Shown: positions 1 to 9,479, numbered from the stretch's first letter. The stretch: 40,427 bases of DNA from Calothrix sp. CSU_2_0 (GCA_012034595.1 JAAUPE010000056.1:1-40427), one strand, 5' to 3'. Notes: a model not told the origin generated them from the sequence alone. Translations and numbers: made by a program.

Positions 1-1
1 T

Positions 2-3000
2 CCAACTCCAACACCGGCTCCAACCCCAACACCGGCTCCAACGCCGACACCAACTCCAGCCCCTGGCGCACCTGTAGTTAGCTTCACAGCAACACCAAGC
101 GTGTTGAACGAAGCACAGGGTACTGTTTTGAAATTGGGCTTCCAAGTTGCCGGAACAATCCCCGCAGCAGGAATTATCGTCACCTTGGGTGGAGAATTTA
201 ACGACACCTTTGATGAATTGAGATTCCAGGGTTTAGTTGCATCTCCAGGAGTCACCTTTGTTCGCTTTAACCCAGCCAATAATGGTTTTGAATTCAGACT
301 CACTCAAGCCTCGGCAACCGTAGATATTCCCATCCTTGATGACGTGATCCAAGAAAGCGATCGCACTTTCAAATATGAGATACTTCCCGGTACAGGTTAT
401 ACCGTCAGCCCTACAGCAAATTCTGCCAATATCACCCTAACCGATGGTGTTCCTGGTGGTGCTGGTCCCACTGTAAGTATGACCGTAGATAAGAGCGATT
501 TGAAAGAAGGCGATCGCTTTACCATTAGCTTCAAAGTGGATGGTGTAATTCCCCCAGAAGGTGTCACCGTCTACGTCGATGGCGATAAGAGCGGCGGTTT
601 AGGCGAATTTGACGTTGCAGCCATCGATTTAACCAAAGACATCACTGGTACCGATGGACGTTTACCTCGTCCTGATGGTAATGCGGGTGGTTTCTTGATT
701 ACCCTCACCCAACCCACAGCATCCATCACCTTAAAAACCTTTGATGATGGTGCCAATGAAGGTGCAGAAACCCTCAATTTCCAGCTTCGAGATGGGGAGA
801 AATACAACATTAGCCCCACCAACAACGCAATTACACTCAAAATTAACGATGGAGGAACAGGTATGGGCGATGCTTTACCAACAGTAGGAATTTCGCTGAC
901 AGCACTCACCGTCGATCAACAAGATAACTTGCTAGCACCCTATCTTGTTCAGTCAGCCACATACAAAGATGCGACAGGAACTGAGCGCAACGGAGCCAGC
1001 TTAGTCAACTTATCACTGAATTTGGATGGAAATCTACCATCAGAAGGTCTAGTTGTCAATGTCACTGCTGACAAAGATTTAGCTCGTATTTTCACTGGCT
1101 TGAGCCGTCCCGTATTTAGTCCTGGCGCACAAATCTTAGGACCTCTGTTCAACGCTGCTGGCGAGACAATTGGTTTTCAGGTGAAGTTATTGACACCAAA
1201 CCCGATCATTACGCTGCGTGTCAACAATAACACCTTATTAACTAACGAGTTAACCCGGCTTAACTTCGCTGTTCAACCGGGTGAAGGTTATGCGGTAAGC
1301 ACCAAAGCCCCTACAGCCACCACCAGAGTTATCAACGACATCGCTGCAATACCCGTTATTGCTGCTCCTCCCGAAGTTAGCTTCACAGGTGTCAACACAA
1401 CATTAACCGAATCCCAATCAGGCGATCGCGTAACCCTCAACTTTAAGTTGAGTGCAGCCCCCCCAGCAGACGGGGTGATTGTCAAAGTTACCAGCGATGG
1501 TGCGGGTAGTTTGAGTGAGTTTGATGTCTTCCGGATTACATCCACAGGCGGAGCCTATCCCATCGGTGTGGGTAGCAACGGCTTCTTCTTCAAGATGACC
1601 TCCCAAGAAGCATCACTGACAATACCTGTATTCTCCGATGATGAAGTGGAAGGAGCAGAATCCTACAAATTTACCGTGCAGTCCGGTTATGGTTACACCA
1701 TAAATCCCGTGAGCAAATCGGTTGATATCACCATCAAAGATACACCTACCTCCACCCTACCTTTAGTAAGTTTGGTTGGTACACCTGCAAACCTCATCGA
1801 AGCAGCAGAAACTGTATCCCGCCACACCTTTACTGTTGGTCAGACCCCCCCTGCTGAAGGTTTCTTTGTATCGGTTGCCGCACCTAATATTAGCGAGTTC
1901 GACCTCAGCAAAATCAAAGTTACAGGTGGCAGCATTGCAGTCGTCACAGCCGATGGTTTCACCCTGAAGATGACCGCTCGTAGCACCGTGATTGAGCTAC
2001 CTGTGAAGAATGACGGTGTAGCAGAAGGTAAAGAAACTGCATTATTTACCCTCAAACCTGCGGCTAATTATACCGTCAGCCCCACCGCCAGTAAAGCTGA
2101 GTTTAGTATCTTTGATGTTGCCCCGGCAATTACCGCAGAAACCGAATCCAACGATACTTTGGAAAAAGCCCAAGATTTGGGTTTAAGCACTGCCAACTCT
2201 AGCGTTTCCCTCAAAGGTGCGATCGATTACAGCGCAGCAAACCGCTACCTAGCAAACCCTGGTGATGCAGGTCAAACCTTCGTTGACAACACCGAAGATG
2301 TTGACATGTATAAGGTGACATTGAAAGCAGGCGATCGCATCACCATCGATACCGATCCCGCTTCCCCCACTCAAACGGTGAACGCCAACACGGTGTTGCG
2401 CCTATTCGACAAAGACGGCAAAGAAGTCGCCACCAGCGACAACAACGCCGCCCCTGATGAAACCTACTTCTCCGGCAACTATTCCTACATTAACTTCAAA
2501 GCACCAGCCGATGGAGTCTATTACGTTGGTGTGAGCGCTTCGCCCAACTTTGATCGCTCCCTGCTCACCCCCCCTGCTTCACCCAACTACGACCCCTACG
2601 ACCCTAAACAGCCGGGTAGTGGTACCGGACGCGGCACAGGTGAGTACCTGCTGAATGTGAATCTCAATCCCACCCCTGCGGCTGTAGTAACTCCATCTGC
2701 TGGTACCACTGGTCCGAAGATTTCCTTGAACACCATCGCCGCCACCTATGCTTCCGCAGGTAATGGCGAACTGATCACAGCCCAAGGGCTAACGGAATCT
2801 ACCGCCAACAGTGCTGGGCAGAACAATGGCGCATCGGTGCTGACTGTTGTACTCAAGGCAGACACCATTCCCGCAGAAGGCGTGGATGTGGTGATTAACG
2901 CTAGTGGACCATTAAAAGAATATCTGCGTAACCTCACGGGTCGTCCCTTCGGAATCGGTGGTCAAGTTACTGGTGTTGTCTTGGATGATAAAAGCGAAGC

Positions 3001-5947
3001 ATCTGGCATCAAGTTCAAGATGCTAGAGAAAAACGCCGAGTTTAATCTCTTGATATTGAATGATGGCATTGCCAACGGTCCCCGCGACTTTACCCTCTCT
3101 TTGGGTAACGGAAACTACGTGGTTGATAATGCTTCCAAATCTTCCACGGTAACAATTTACGACACCCTGGCTCAAGTTCCAGTCGCAACTAACCCTCCCA
3201 CCATTAGCATCGATGTCACCAATCCCGCATTGGTGGAATCAGCTGGCAACGAAGCCGTACTGACGCTGAAATCGGATGCTCCCATCCCAGCAGGTGGTTT
3301 AGTGGTGTACGTGAATACAGGCGTAAATCAATCTCTGGGTCAATTCGACTTATTCAACGCCAAGATTTCCGGAGGAGTATTCCCAGCCGGAAACTTTGTT
3401 GCTGGTGGCTTCTACTTCAAGATGACCGAGCCAACCGCTAGCATCAGCCTCAAAGCCTTTGCGGACGCTGAAACTGAAGGGTTTACAGGCTACAATTTCA
3501 AGGTAGAGCCTGGTGTCGGCTACAAGGTCAACGCCACCAGCAGCAGCGCCAATTTGACCATTGTGGATACTCCTGAGTCTTCCACCAAGCCTTGGCTGTC
3601 TTACACTGCGACCCCCGGCAGCGCTACCGCTCCTGGTACATTGGTGGAAACCGCAGGTACAACTTCGGTACACACCTTCAGATTGAGTGTTGAGCCTCCC
3701 ACTGGTGGTGTATTAGTCACCGTCAACGCCGACAAGCTGAGTGACTTTGACTTTACCAAAGCTACCCTCACCGGGGCAACCTTAGTGGGCATCTCCTCCA
3801 CAGGCTTCATCCTCAACCAAACTGCCCGGTCTGCGGTAGTGCGGGTGCCAATCAAGGCGGATGGGATTGTTGAAGCGGCGGAAGTAGCTACTTTCAGCGT
3901 GGCTTCTAGCAGCTTCTACGATGTCAACCCGGCAGCTAACAAAGTAACCTACAACCTGGTTGATGCACCAACTGGCTTTCCAACGGAAACAGAAGGGGCA
4001 ACTCTAGAAACCATCAATGATGTCATTCCCCAAGCCGTTGACACCAAACTTAGCAGCGCCAACAAACAGTTCAACATTAACGGTCAAATTGGGAATGCGG
4101 CTCCCAACTTCATTGATGCATCGGAAGATGTAGATTTGTATAAGGTTGAGTTGAAAGCAGGCGATCGCATTAAAATCGATATCGATTCCCTACCATTCAC
4201 ACCCACAGGGCAAACAGTTCAACAGTTCGTCGATACAGAAATCCGCTTGTTTGACTCCACAGGTAAACAAGTCGCTATTTCCACCGACAACGCTGCACCA
4301 GAGGAAAGCTTTAGCGTTAGCCGCGACCCTTACCTCTCCTACTTTGCAACCACAGATGGTACATACTACGTCGGTGTAGCTGGTAACAGTAACCGCTACT
4401 ACGACCCTAACGTCGCAGGTAGTGGTGGTGGACGGGTAATTCCCGCATCCGGTATCAACATTGGTAGATATGACCTAGCGATCGGTTTAGAACCATTCAC
4501 TAAGCCAGAAGTCAGCTTAACGGCAACACCAGCCGTCATCGATGAGGAAAAAGGTTCCATCTTGACCCTCAACATCGCCACCGCAGGTACAATTCCCCCA
4601 GAAGGACTTGTAGTTGAACTCAAGGGTGATGTTGCCGACATCCTCAAACAGTTTACCTCTGGTCAGTTACGCCTTGGCACTGATGGCAAACCCTTCTATC
4701 GCTTTGGCAACGTCGCTGTCACTGGTGGTATTCTCGGTACTTTAGACAGTGATGTTAGTAGCTTTAAGTTCACCATCACCAAACCCAACGCGACAATTCA
4801 ATTCCCTGTTCTCAATGACTTAATTGAGGAAGCTGACAAATCCTACAGCTACACCGTCAAAGCTGGAGATGCTTACACCGTCAGTCCTACCGCTAGCACA
4901 GCAACCTTCAAAGTTACAGATGGAGTTCCTGGTGGTGTTGGTCCTGTTGTTGGGTTTACTGCTACCCCTACAGCGTTGTTCGAGTCGGAAGCAACAGCTG
5001 TGAAGTTGAGCTTTACCGTTAACGGTACATTACCAGCAGAAGGTGTCGTAATTGCATTAGATAGTGGTGTATTCGGTTCCGTAGCTGAGTTTGATGTTAA
5101 CGCTAGCAACCCTCGCACCCCAGAAAACAACTTTACCGTTACAGGTCCGGTTGTTACAGGTGGCAGAATTGTTGGCTCAAACGAAAGTGCCAGCGCTGTA
5201 CTTTTCCGGATTACCGAACCAACAGCAACGATTACAGTACCCGTTTTCCAAGATGGCGAAGTTGAAGGTAAAGAAACCTTTACCTACAAATTGCTTGATG
5301 GTGAGAAATACCAAGTCGATCCGAAAGCTAACTCTGCGACACTCACCATCGAAGACATTAAACCTGTTGTCACACCTCCCGTCGATAATAAAGACGATGT
5401 GTTGTATGGTGACGGACGTGATGATATCTTCAACGCTGGTGGCGGCAACAATATTGTCTACGCCGGAGAAGGTAACAACACTATTACCACAGGTAATGGT
5501 AATGATATCTTGTACGCTGGTGCTGGTAATGACATTATCAACGCTGGTGGCGGCAACAATATTGTCTATGCAGGCGAAGGTAACAACAAAATTACCACTG
5601 GTGCAGGCAAGGATTTAATCTTTGCTGGTGCAGGTAATGACATGATTTCCAGTGGTGCTGGTGATGACCTCATCTACGGTGGAGAAGGAAACAACACCAT
5701 CGATGCTGGTAATGGTAACGACCAAGTTTACACTGGTGCTGGCGCTGATATCTTCAAGTTGAACAAAGGTGATGGCTTTGTCACCATCAATGGTATTCAA
5801 GCTGTTGATAAGTTCACCTTGGGTACTGGTTTAGCAGCTACTGATTTGAAATTCACTCAAGTCAACGGTGATACAGTTGTTTCCGCAGGGGAAGACCAAC
5901 TAGCGCTATTGAAGTGGACTCAAGTAAGTAGCGTTACACTCGCGTAA
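2..5947 (+). CDS. Giant Calx-beta/PPC/RTX repeat protein, 5' end outside window
   Basis: The reading frame is open from base 2, so the true start lies upstream. The first visible residues are a Pro-Thr-Ala linker (PTPTPAPTP type). About ten modules of roughly 120-150 residues follow. Each opens like 'VSxTATPxxxxE', contains 'xPxEGxxV', and ends 'GxxYxVSPxxxSAxxTxxD', which is Calx-beta-like. Two pre-peptidase C-terminal (PPC) domains interrupt them, near 2135-2680 and 3985-4500; both carry 'DVDxYKVxLKAGDRIxID' and 'DGxYYVGV'. The C-terminus, about 5395-5760, holds glycine/aspartate nonapeptides (GGxGNDxIxAG type), the RTX calcium-binding signature, then a short post-RTX tail. In the family, RTX tails are secreted by type I systems, so an extracellular or cell-surface role is inferred. 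No catalytic domain is visible in this portion. Two hairpins follow the stop. The gene has no evident link to the NRPS operon. Confidence 0.85.
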   Translation, partial: PTPTPAPTPTPAPTPTPTPAPGAPVVSFTATPSVLNEAQGTVLKLGFQVAGTIPAAGIIVTLGGEFNDTFDELRFQGLVASPGVTFVRFNPANNGFEFRLTQASATVDIPILDDVIQESDRTFKYEILPGTGYTVSPTANSANITLTDGVPGGAGPTVSMTVDKSDLKEGDRFTISFKVDGVIPPEGVTVYVDGDKSGGLGEFDVAAIDLTKDITGTDGRLPRPDGNAGGFLITLTQPTASITLKTFDDGANEGAETLNFQLRDGEKYNISPTNNAITLKINDGGTGMGDALPTVGISLTALTVDQQDNLLAPYLVQSATYKDATGTERNGASLVNLSLNLDGNLPSEGLVVNVTADKDLARIFTGLSRPVFSPGAQILGPLFNAAGETIGFQVKLLTPNPIITLRVNNNTLLTNELTRLNFAVQPGEGYAVSTKAPTATTRVINDIAAIPVIAAPPEVSFTGVNTTLTESQSGDRVTLNFKLSAAPPADGVIVKVTSDGAGSLSEFDVFRITSTGGAYPIGVGSNGFFFKMTSQEASLTIPVFSDDEVEGAESYKFTVQSGYGYTINPVSKSVDITIKDTPTSTLPLVSLVGTPANLIEAAETVSRHTFTVGQTPPAEGFFVSVAAPNISEFDLSKIKVTGGSIAVVTADGFTLKMTARSTVIELPVKNDGVAEGKETALFTLKPAANYTVSPTASKAEFSIFDVAPAITAETESNDTLEKAQDLGLSTANSSVSLKGAIDYSAANRYLANPGDAGQTFVDNTEDVDMYKVTLKAGDRITIDTDPASPTQTVNANTVLRLFDKDGKEVATSDNNAAPDETYFSGNYSYINFKAPADGVYYVGVSASPNFDRSLLTPPASPNYDPYDPKQPGSGTGRGTGEYLLNVNLNPTPAAVVTPSAGTTGPKISLNTIAATYASAGNGELITAQGLTESTANSAGQNNGASVLTVVLKADTIPAEGVDVVINASGPLKEYLRNLTGRPFGIGGQVTGVVLDDKSEASGIKFKMLEKNAEFNLLILNDGIANGPRDFTLSLGNGNYVVDNASKSSTVTIYDTLAQVPVATNPPTISIDVTNPALVESAGNEAVLTLKSDAPIPAGGLVVYVNTGVNQSLGQFDLFNAKISGGVFPAGNFVAGGFYFKMTEPTASISLKAFADAETEGFTGYNFKVEPGVGYKVNATSSSANLTIVDTPESSTKPWLSYTATPGSATAPGTLVETAGTTSVHTFRLSVEPPTGGVLVTVNADKLSDFDFTKATLTGATLVGISSTGFILNQTARSAVVRVPIKADGIVEAAEVATFSVASSSFYDVNPAANKVTYNLVDAPTGFPTETEGATLETINDVIPQAVDTKLSSANKQFNINGQIGNAAPNFIDASEDVDLYKVELKAGDRIKIDIDSLPFTPTGQTVQQFVDTEIRLFDSTGKQVAISTDNAAPEESFSVSRDPYLSYFATTDGTYYVGVAGNSNRYYDPNVAGSGGGRVIPASGINIGRYDLAIGLEPFTKPEVSLTATPAVIDEEKGSILTLNIATAGTIPPEGLVVELKGDVADILKQFTSGQLRLGTDGKPFYRFGNVAVTGGILGTLDSDVSSFKFTITKPNATIQFPVLNDLIEEADKSYSYTVKAGDAYTVSPTASTATFKVTDGVPGGVGPVVGFTATPTALFESEATAVKLSFTVNGTLPAEGVVIALDSGVFGSVAEFDVNASNPRTPENNFTVTGPVVTGGRIVGSNESASAVLFRITEPTATITVPVFQDGEVEGKETFTYKLLDGEKYQVDPKANSATLTIEDIKPVVTPPVDNKDDVLYGDGRDDIFNAGGGNNIVYAGEGNNTITTGNGNDILYAGAGNDIINAGGGNNIVYAGEGNNKITTGAGKDLIFAGAGNDMISSGAGDDLIYGGEGNNTIDAGNGNDQVYTGAGADIFKLNKGDGFVTINGIQAVDKFTLGTGLAATDLKFTQVNGDTVVSAGEDQLALLKWTQVSSVTLA
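5433..5588 (+). repeat. 108-bp tandem duplication in the RTX region
   Basis: A block of about 48 bp encoding 'NAGGGNNIVYAGEGNN' occurs near 5433-5480 and again near 5541-5588 with almost no change. The period is 108 bp, or 36 residues, which is four RTX nonapeptides. The near identity at DNA level suggests a recent internal duplication. Confidence 0.75.
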
Positions 5948-5960
5948 CCTTGTTGACTCT

Positions 5961-6002
5961 CTATCTGCTGCTGTGGGAAACATCACCCCACAGGGCAGAT
6001 AG
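5961..6002 (+). terminator. Hairpin just after the Calx-beta/RTX gene
   Basis: The arms CTATCTG...CTGTGGG and CCCACAG...CAGATAG pair over 7+7 bp around a small internal loop, with a 9-nt apical loop. It starts 14 nt after the stop codon. No clear U-tract follows, so it is either a terminator or an mRNA 3'-end stabiliser. Confidence 0.55.
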
Positions 6003-6086
6003 CACTCAAAACCTTAATTATTAGGCTTTAGATTTTGAATTCGAGAAAAAATCTGAAATCTGAAATAGCTTTAAACGTTTGGCATT

Positions 6087-6130
6087 TGGGGAGTATGGGT
6101 TTCTATACTCCCCATTTCTCTTTTATTTCT
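6087..6130 (+). terminator. Rho-independent terminator
   Basis: A perfect 10-bp stem, TGGGGAGTAT / ATACTCCCCA (6087-6096 and 6105-6114), has an 8-nt loop and is followed directly by a T-rich run (TTTCTCTTTTATTTCT). This is the classic intrinsic terminator layout for the upstream plus-strand gene. Confidence 0.75.
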
Positions 6131-6179
6131 CTAGGAAAAACTAGAGGCTAGTAGTAGACTGTAAACTTTGTGCCAAAAA

Positions 6180-6326
6180 GTTGACCACAAATACCTCCCT
6201 GAGAGCGATCGCTCTCAGGTTGGAAGCATTACTAAAACGTTTGCTGCTACCACTGTGCTACAGCTTGTAGAGTCTGGGGTACTGAAACTAGATAATACTA
6301 TCCAGCCTGTTTGTTGTTGCAAATAG
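6180..6326 (+). pseudogene. Relic of a class C beta-lactamase-family serine hydrolase
   Basis: In the frame of position 6222, translation gives QVGSITKTF, then ATTVLQLVESGVLKLDN, ending at TAG 6324-6326. This matches the region around the catalytic SxxK motif (here SITK) of the beta-lactamase/D-Ala-D-Ala carboxypeptidase family (PF00144), where 'xxGSxTKxFTAxAIxxLVExGxLxLDDPV' is typical. No matching upstream or downstream sequence remains, so only about 35 recognisable codons survive. A 16-bp HIP1 palindrome (GAGAGCGATCGCTCTC, 6201-6216) lies at its 5' edge. It is a decayed fragment, not a functional gene. Confidence 0.6.
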
Positions 6327-6370
6327 GCTGCGGCAAAGTAGGTACTTTAACTTCAATAATAGATTCTGCA

Positions 6371-8449
6371 TTATCCAAACAATGACTTAACTAACAGCGA
6401 GTCTATTAATTTGTGGTCGATTAAATGTTTTACTATTGCATGTCCCGATTCGGCATCAGGATATAATGTGCAATTAGGTAATGTTGCTAGTCGTTGAGCA
6501 TGGATATCATCTAAATTAATATTACCAGGTGTTTCTGGGTCTGGTTTTTGTCCGTAAAAAATATCTATTTTTGTTTTATTTGAGGAATTTAGTTCTAGCA
6601 AATCAAAATAGCATTGTGCTGGGGGATTGGCTTCTAGGTTTTCCATGACGCTTAACCAGCGAGTATCAGCGATTTCGATGGCTTTTTGGCTATTTAGGAA
6701 TGAAAGAGAACCAAATGCTAAAACTTGGTCTACATCTAATAATTTTCCAAATAGAATTGCTGCATAACCACCCATTGATTGTCCGATGGTGACGACTCGA
6801 CTGGGGGCTATTTTGGTGATTAGTTGCTGGATGCGATCGCGTACTTCATCTATACTATCTCCTAGTCCACGTACTCCCCGATGATACCAAGCATTTTCAA
6901 AATCTCGCACTAAAATGCGGTTAATGGGTCGGTTTGCCAGTTGTTCTAACTTTTTGGTTCGACCATAAAAATCAAAGCCAGGAACACCCTCCCAAGCCAC
7001 AAATCCAAAGGAAATAATCAACAGTTCATTTGGGAATATTTCATCGACTAAATAACCATCTGTTAGGTTATTTTTTACTGTTTCGTATGTAAGTATAGAA
7101 GGATTTAATGGGTTTAAATTCTCTGTAATAAAGGTGGATTTAACAGTGAGATTTTGTTGAGGTTGTGAATCTCGAATACTGGGATTTTGATAATTATAAC
7201 TATTGGGAAAATCAAAGTTAGTGAATGATACCGATAAACTTACATCCAAAGCTTTGACTTGATGCCACCATCCTACGGGAATAAAGATAATTTCTCCCGG
7301 TTCTAGGACTGTTTCTATCACTTTAACTTGTTTAAATAGGGGATATTTTTCATAATTAGGTTGTTCTAAATCTATCTTACTAAACACCCCAATGTAGTTA
7401 TAAAGTAGTGGAGTATAATTAGGAGAAATTAATCGCCAGCGCTTGCGTCCAGTAACATGTGCCATCATTAAGTTTAGAGGATCGTGGTGAAGCGGTGTCA
7501 CGGTTCCCGCAGGACCAAACCAAAAGAAAATTCGCTGTTTGAGGTCGTTGGGATTGAGGAAATCGGGAAAAACTATGTCGTTAAGTAAAGTTTTTAGTTC
7601 TTCACGTTCCAAATTACCATTATTTGCTACCAAGTAATAATCGTTGGTTTCTCCACCATTAACCACCATATCAACATATTCACTAAGATTGACGGTTTTT
7701 TTGTGATGGTAGGAGTTAATTTCATACTCTGGATCGTTATTTCGTCCAGTTTGAATTTCAACTTCAACGTTGCCATAATTGGTTTTTAAATATTCGGGAC
7801 ACCAAGATGACATTGCTGTCCAATTTTCCATCATTTCAGTCAGAATAATTGGGGTATTAGTTGCATAATATTTTTCTAAAAATTCTTGTTTAGATATATG
7901 GCTTCGTCGCTCAATTTTGTTTTGGTAAGGCAATAATTCTCTTAATTGCTGTTGGATTGCTAAAATTGATTCAAGTTTGGCAAGTAATTGTGATTCTACA
8001 CTTTTGTTTTCTGGAGATTTATTTGCTTGGGGTTGAATTTTTTGAACCAAATCAGATTTCTTTTTAGTTCCTATCACTTTGACAGCATAATTTGCCATTT
8101 GCAAAGCAATACCTTTTTGTACCATCGTCTCAACTAATATTTTGTCAGGTACATTGAGCAATTGATTTTCTTGAATCCATTGCTGCCATTCTGGTGATAA
8201 TTGTAAGGTGGTGGGTTGTTGCAATAAAAAATTGACTGCATCTGTTGCTATTTGCCGATTGACTCCTTCTTTCACCATTATTTCTATTAATTGTTTATGG
8301 GGAATTTGAAGTTGATGATTTTCGATTAACCAATTTTGCCATTCTGAAGAAAGGCTTAATTTTTCTGAGGAATTTAATAGTTTCTGATTGAGCATTTCTT
8401 GCTCTGCGGTTAATCCAGAAATGATAATTCGGCGATTTTGTGAAGTCAT
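6371..8449 (-). CDS. JmjC/cupin-8 2-oxoglutarate oxygenase fused to alpha/beta hydrolase
   Basis: This 692-aa protein starts at an ATG (8449). Residues about 31-76 and 82-126 are two copies of a helical repeat (EWQxWIxENxLL...LVETMVxKGIxxQMAxxAV). Residues about 180-415 form a cupin-8/JmjC-like Fe(II)/2-oxoglutarate oxygenase with the metal ligands H321-x-D323 and H396 (GWWHQV); a basic GRKRWRL stretch follows the first ligands. Residues about 470-692 form an alpha/beta hydrolase with nucleophile elbow G-Q-S558-M-G-G and a probable catalytic His in ESGHA. Family enzymes hydroxylate protein or peptide side chains; the substrate here is unknown. The gene has the same orientation as the NRPS operon and lies 1 kb beyond it, separated by a Uma2 gene. 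A tailoring and/or release role is inferred from position only. Confidence 0.75.
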   Translation of the reverse strand: MTSQNRRIIISGLTAEQEMLNQKLLNSSEKLSLSSEWQNWLIENHQLQIPHKQLIEIMVKEGVNRQIATDAVNFLLQQPTTLQLSPEWQQWIQENQLLNVPDKILVETMVQKGIALQMANYAVKVIGTKKKSDLVQKIQPQANKSPENKSVESQLLAKLESILAIQQQLRELLPYQNKIERRSHISKQEFLEKYYATNTPIILTEMMENWTAMSSWCPEYLKTNYGNVEVEIQTGRNNDPEYEINSYHHKKTVNLSEYVDMVVNGGETNDYYLVANNGNLEREELKTLLNDIVFPDFLNPNDLKQRIFFWFGPAGTVTPLHHDPLNLMMAHVTGRKRWRLISPNYTPLLYNYIGVFSKIDLEQPNYEKYPLFKQVKVIETVLEPGEIIFIPVGWWHQVKALDVSLSVSFTNFDFPNSYNYQNPSIRDSQPQQNLTVKSTFITENLNPLNPSILTYETVKNNLTDGYLVDEIFPNELLIISFGFVAWEGVPGFDFYGRTKKLEQLANRPINRILVRDFENAWYHRGVRGLGDSIDEVRDRIQQLITKIAPSRVVTIGQSMGGYAAILFGKLLDVDQVLAFGSLSFLNSQKAIEIADTRWLSVMENLEANPPAQCYFDLLELNSSNKTKIDIFYGQKPDPETPGNINLDDIHAQRLATLPNCTLYPDAESGHAIVKHLIDHKLIDSLLVKSLFG

Positions 8450-8518
8450 AATTAATCAAGTTTCAATCATTTAAAATATTTACTGGAATATAAAATCTAA
8501 ATATAGTTTTGTAGTGCT

Positions 8519-8578
8519 GATATTTTGCCTTCTGTGAATATGCAAGTAAAAAACACAACAGTCGATGAAGGCAATATC
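8519..8578. repeat. Inverted repeat upstream of the oxygenase gene
   Basis: The arms 8519-8532 (GATATTTTGCCTTC) and 8567-8578 (GAAGGCAATATC) pair over 12 bp with a 2-nt bulge and a loop of about 34 nt. It lies beside the MITE-like element and could be the end of an older element or a regulatory hairpin. Function unknown. Confidence 0.4.
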
Positions 8579-8597
8579 ACACAGTGAAAAAATTTTC

Positions 8598-8722
8598 ATA
8601 GGACTTACGCAATCTGTCGGTAAAATCAAGACTTTGAGATTGCTACTCTCCGAGAAGTCTCGCTTCGCTCGTCTACCTTACGCGGCAATGACGTGACTAC
8701 GTAGTCCTTGTATAAGTCCTAT
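8598..8722. mobile_element. MITE-like non-coding element, 125 bp
   Basis: The terminal inverted repeats are ATAGGACTTACGCAA and TTGTATAAGTCCTAT, which match except for two bases. The interior is non-coding and holds nested palindromes (GACTACGTAGTC) and a GAGAAGTCTCGCTTCGCTCG stretch that resembles dispersed cyanobacterial repeats. No transposase is present. The structure suggests a miniature inverted-repeat element moved by a transposase elsewhere in the genome. Confidence 0.6.
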
Positions 8723-8869
8723 TTTATTGAGAAGTATATTCAATAATATAATTTATACCTTACATTTTCAAGTAATACTTTAACAAATTTAAAAAATTGC
8801 TTGAAAGCATTTTGGTTTCCAATTCAAACCCTGTTGCTACAATCAAAACAAGTTTCAGAAATCTTGGTT

Positions 8870-9451
8870 ATGATAGCTATCGAGCAACAACCGCAAAAAA
8901 TGACTATCGAGGAATATCTCGAATGGGAACCGGAACAAGATGTTCGCTACGAATATGTCAACGGCGAAGTCTTTGCTATGACTGGTGGTACAATTCCCCA
9001 TAATGATGTGGCTCTAAATCTTTATACTGCCTTACGTCCTCATCTACGTTCTAGGGGTTGTCGGGTGAATGTGTCCGATGTGAAAGTGCAAGTGAGTCAG
9101 CAAAGTCCTTATTACTATCCTGATGTTATCGTCAGTTGTGACCCTCAAGACCTTAACGCTCGTAAATTTATTCAAAAACCCAAAATAATTGTGGAGATTC
9201 TTTCTCCCAGTACAAGTGGAAAAGATCGGGGTGAAAAATTCACTTCTTACCTCAAAATGCCCACTTTACAAGAGTATATCTTGATTGAATCTGAAGAAAT
9301 CTCTGTTGAGCGTTACTGTCGGGGAGAGGGGATAATGTGGCTTTATTATCCCTATACTGCTGGAGATATCATTAGTTTATCAAGTATTGATTTTGAGTTT
9401 CCGATTGAATTGCTGTATGAAGGTATTGTCTTTGAAACAGAAGTTCAATAA
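8870..9451 (+). CDS. Uma2 family endonuclease (DUF820)
   Basis: This gene encodes about 193 aa from the ATG at 8870, chosen because the family's conserved start (MxxxxxKMTIEEYLEWExEQDxRYEYVNGEV) begins there. The in-frame TTG at 8801 would add 23 unmatched residues. The Uma2 fold is a PD-(D/E)XK nuclease: D in YYPDVIV, then E in IVEILSP, followed by the conserved STSGKDRGEKFxxYxxxPTLQEYILI block. Such genes occur in tens of copies in filamentous cyanobacterial genomes, and their role is unresolved (probably mobile-element or defence related). It is convergent with the NRPS operon and separates it from the oxygenase gene, so it probably inserted independently. Confidence 0.85.
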   Translation: MIAIEQQPQKMTIEEYLEWEPEQDVRYEYVNGEVFAMTGGTIPHNDVALNLYTALRPHLRSRGCRVNVSDVKVQVSQQSPYYYPDVIVSCDPQDLNARKFIQKPKIIVEILSPSTSGKDRGEKFTSYLKMPTLQEYILIESEEISVERYCRGEGIMWLYYPYTAGDIISLSSIDFEFPIELLYEGIVFETEVQ

Positions 9452-9479
9452 AGAAGTTAAATTAAATGCATTTTGAATC

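Noticed and set aside
1-60. Short repeat (CCAACACCGGCTCC type) at the window start as a tandem repeat locus
   Set aside because: It is the in-frame Pro-Thr-Ala linker of the first gene.
571-909. Minus-strand ORFs within 1-5947 (571-909, 3350-3673 and others) and the plus-strand ORF 5091-5618
   Set aside because: They lie inside a strongly supported repeat-protein frame and their translations show no recognisable domain. The 5091-5618 product is just a shifted reading of the RTX repeats.
5398-5760. Possible CRISPR-like periodic repeat
   Set aside because: The periodicity is 27 nt/108 nt in coding frame and encodes RTX nonapeptides; there are no unrelated spacers.
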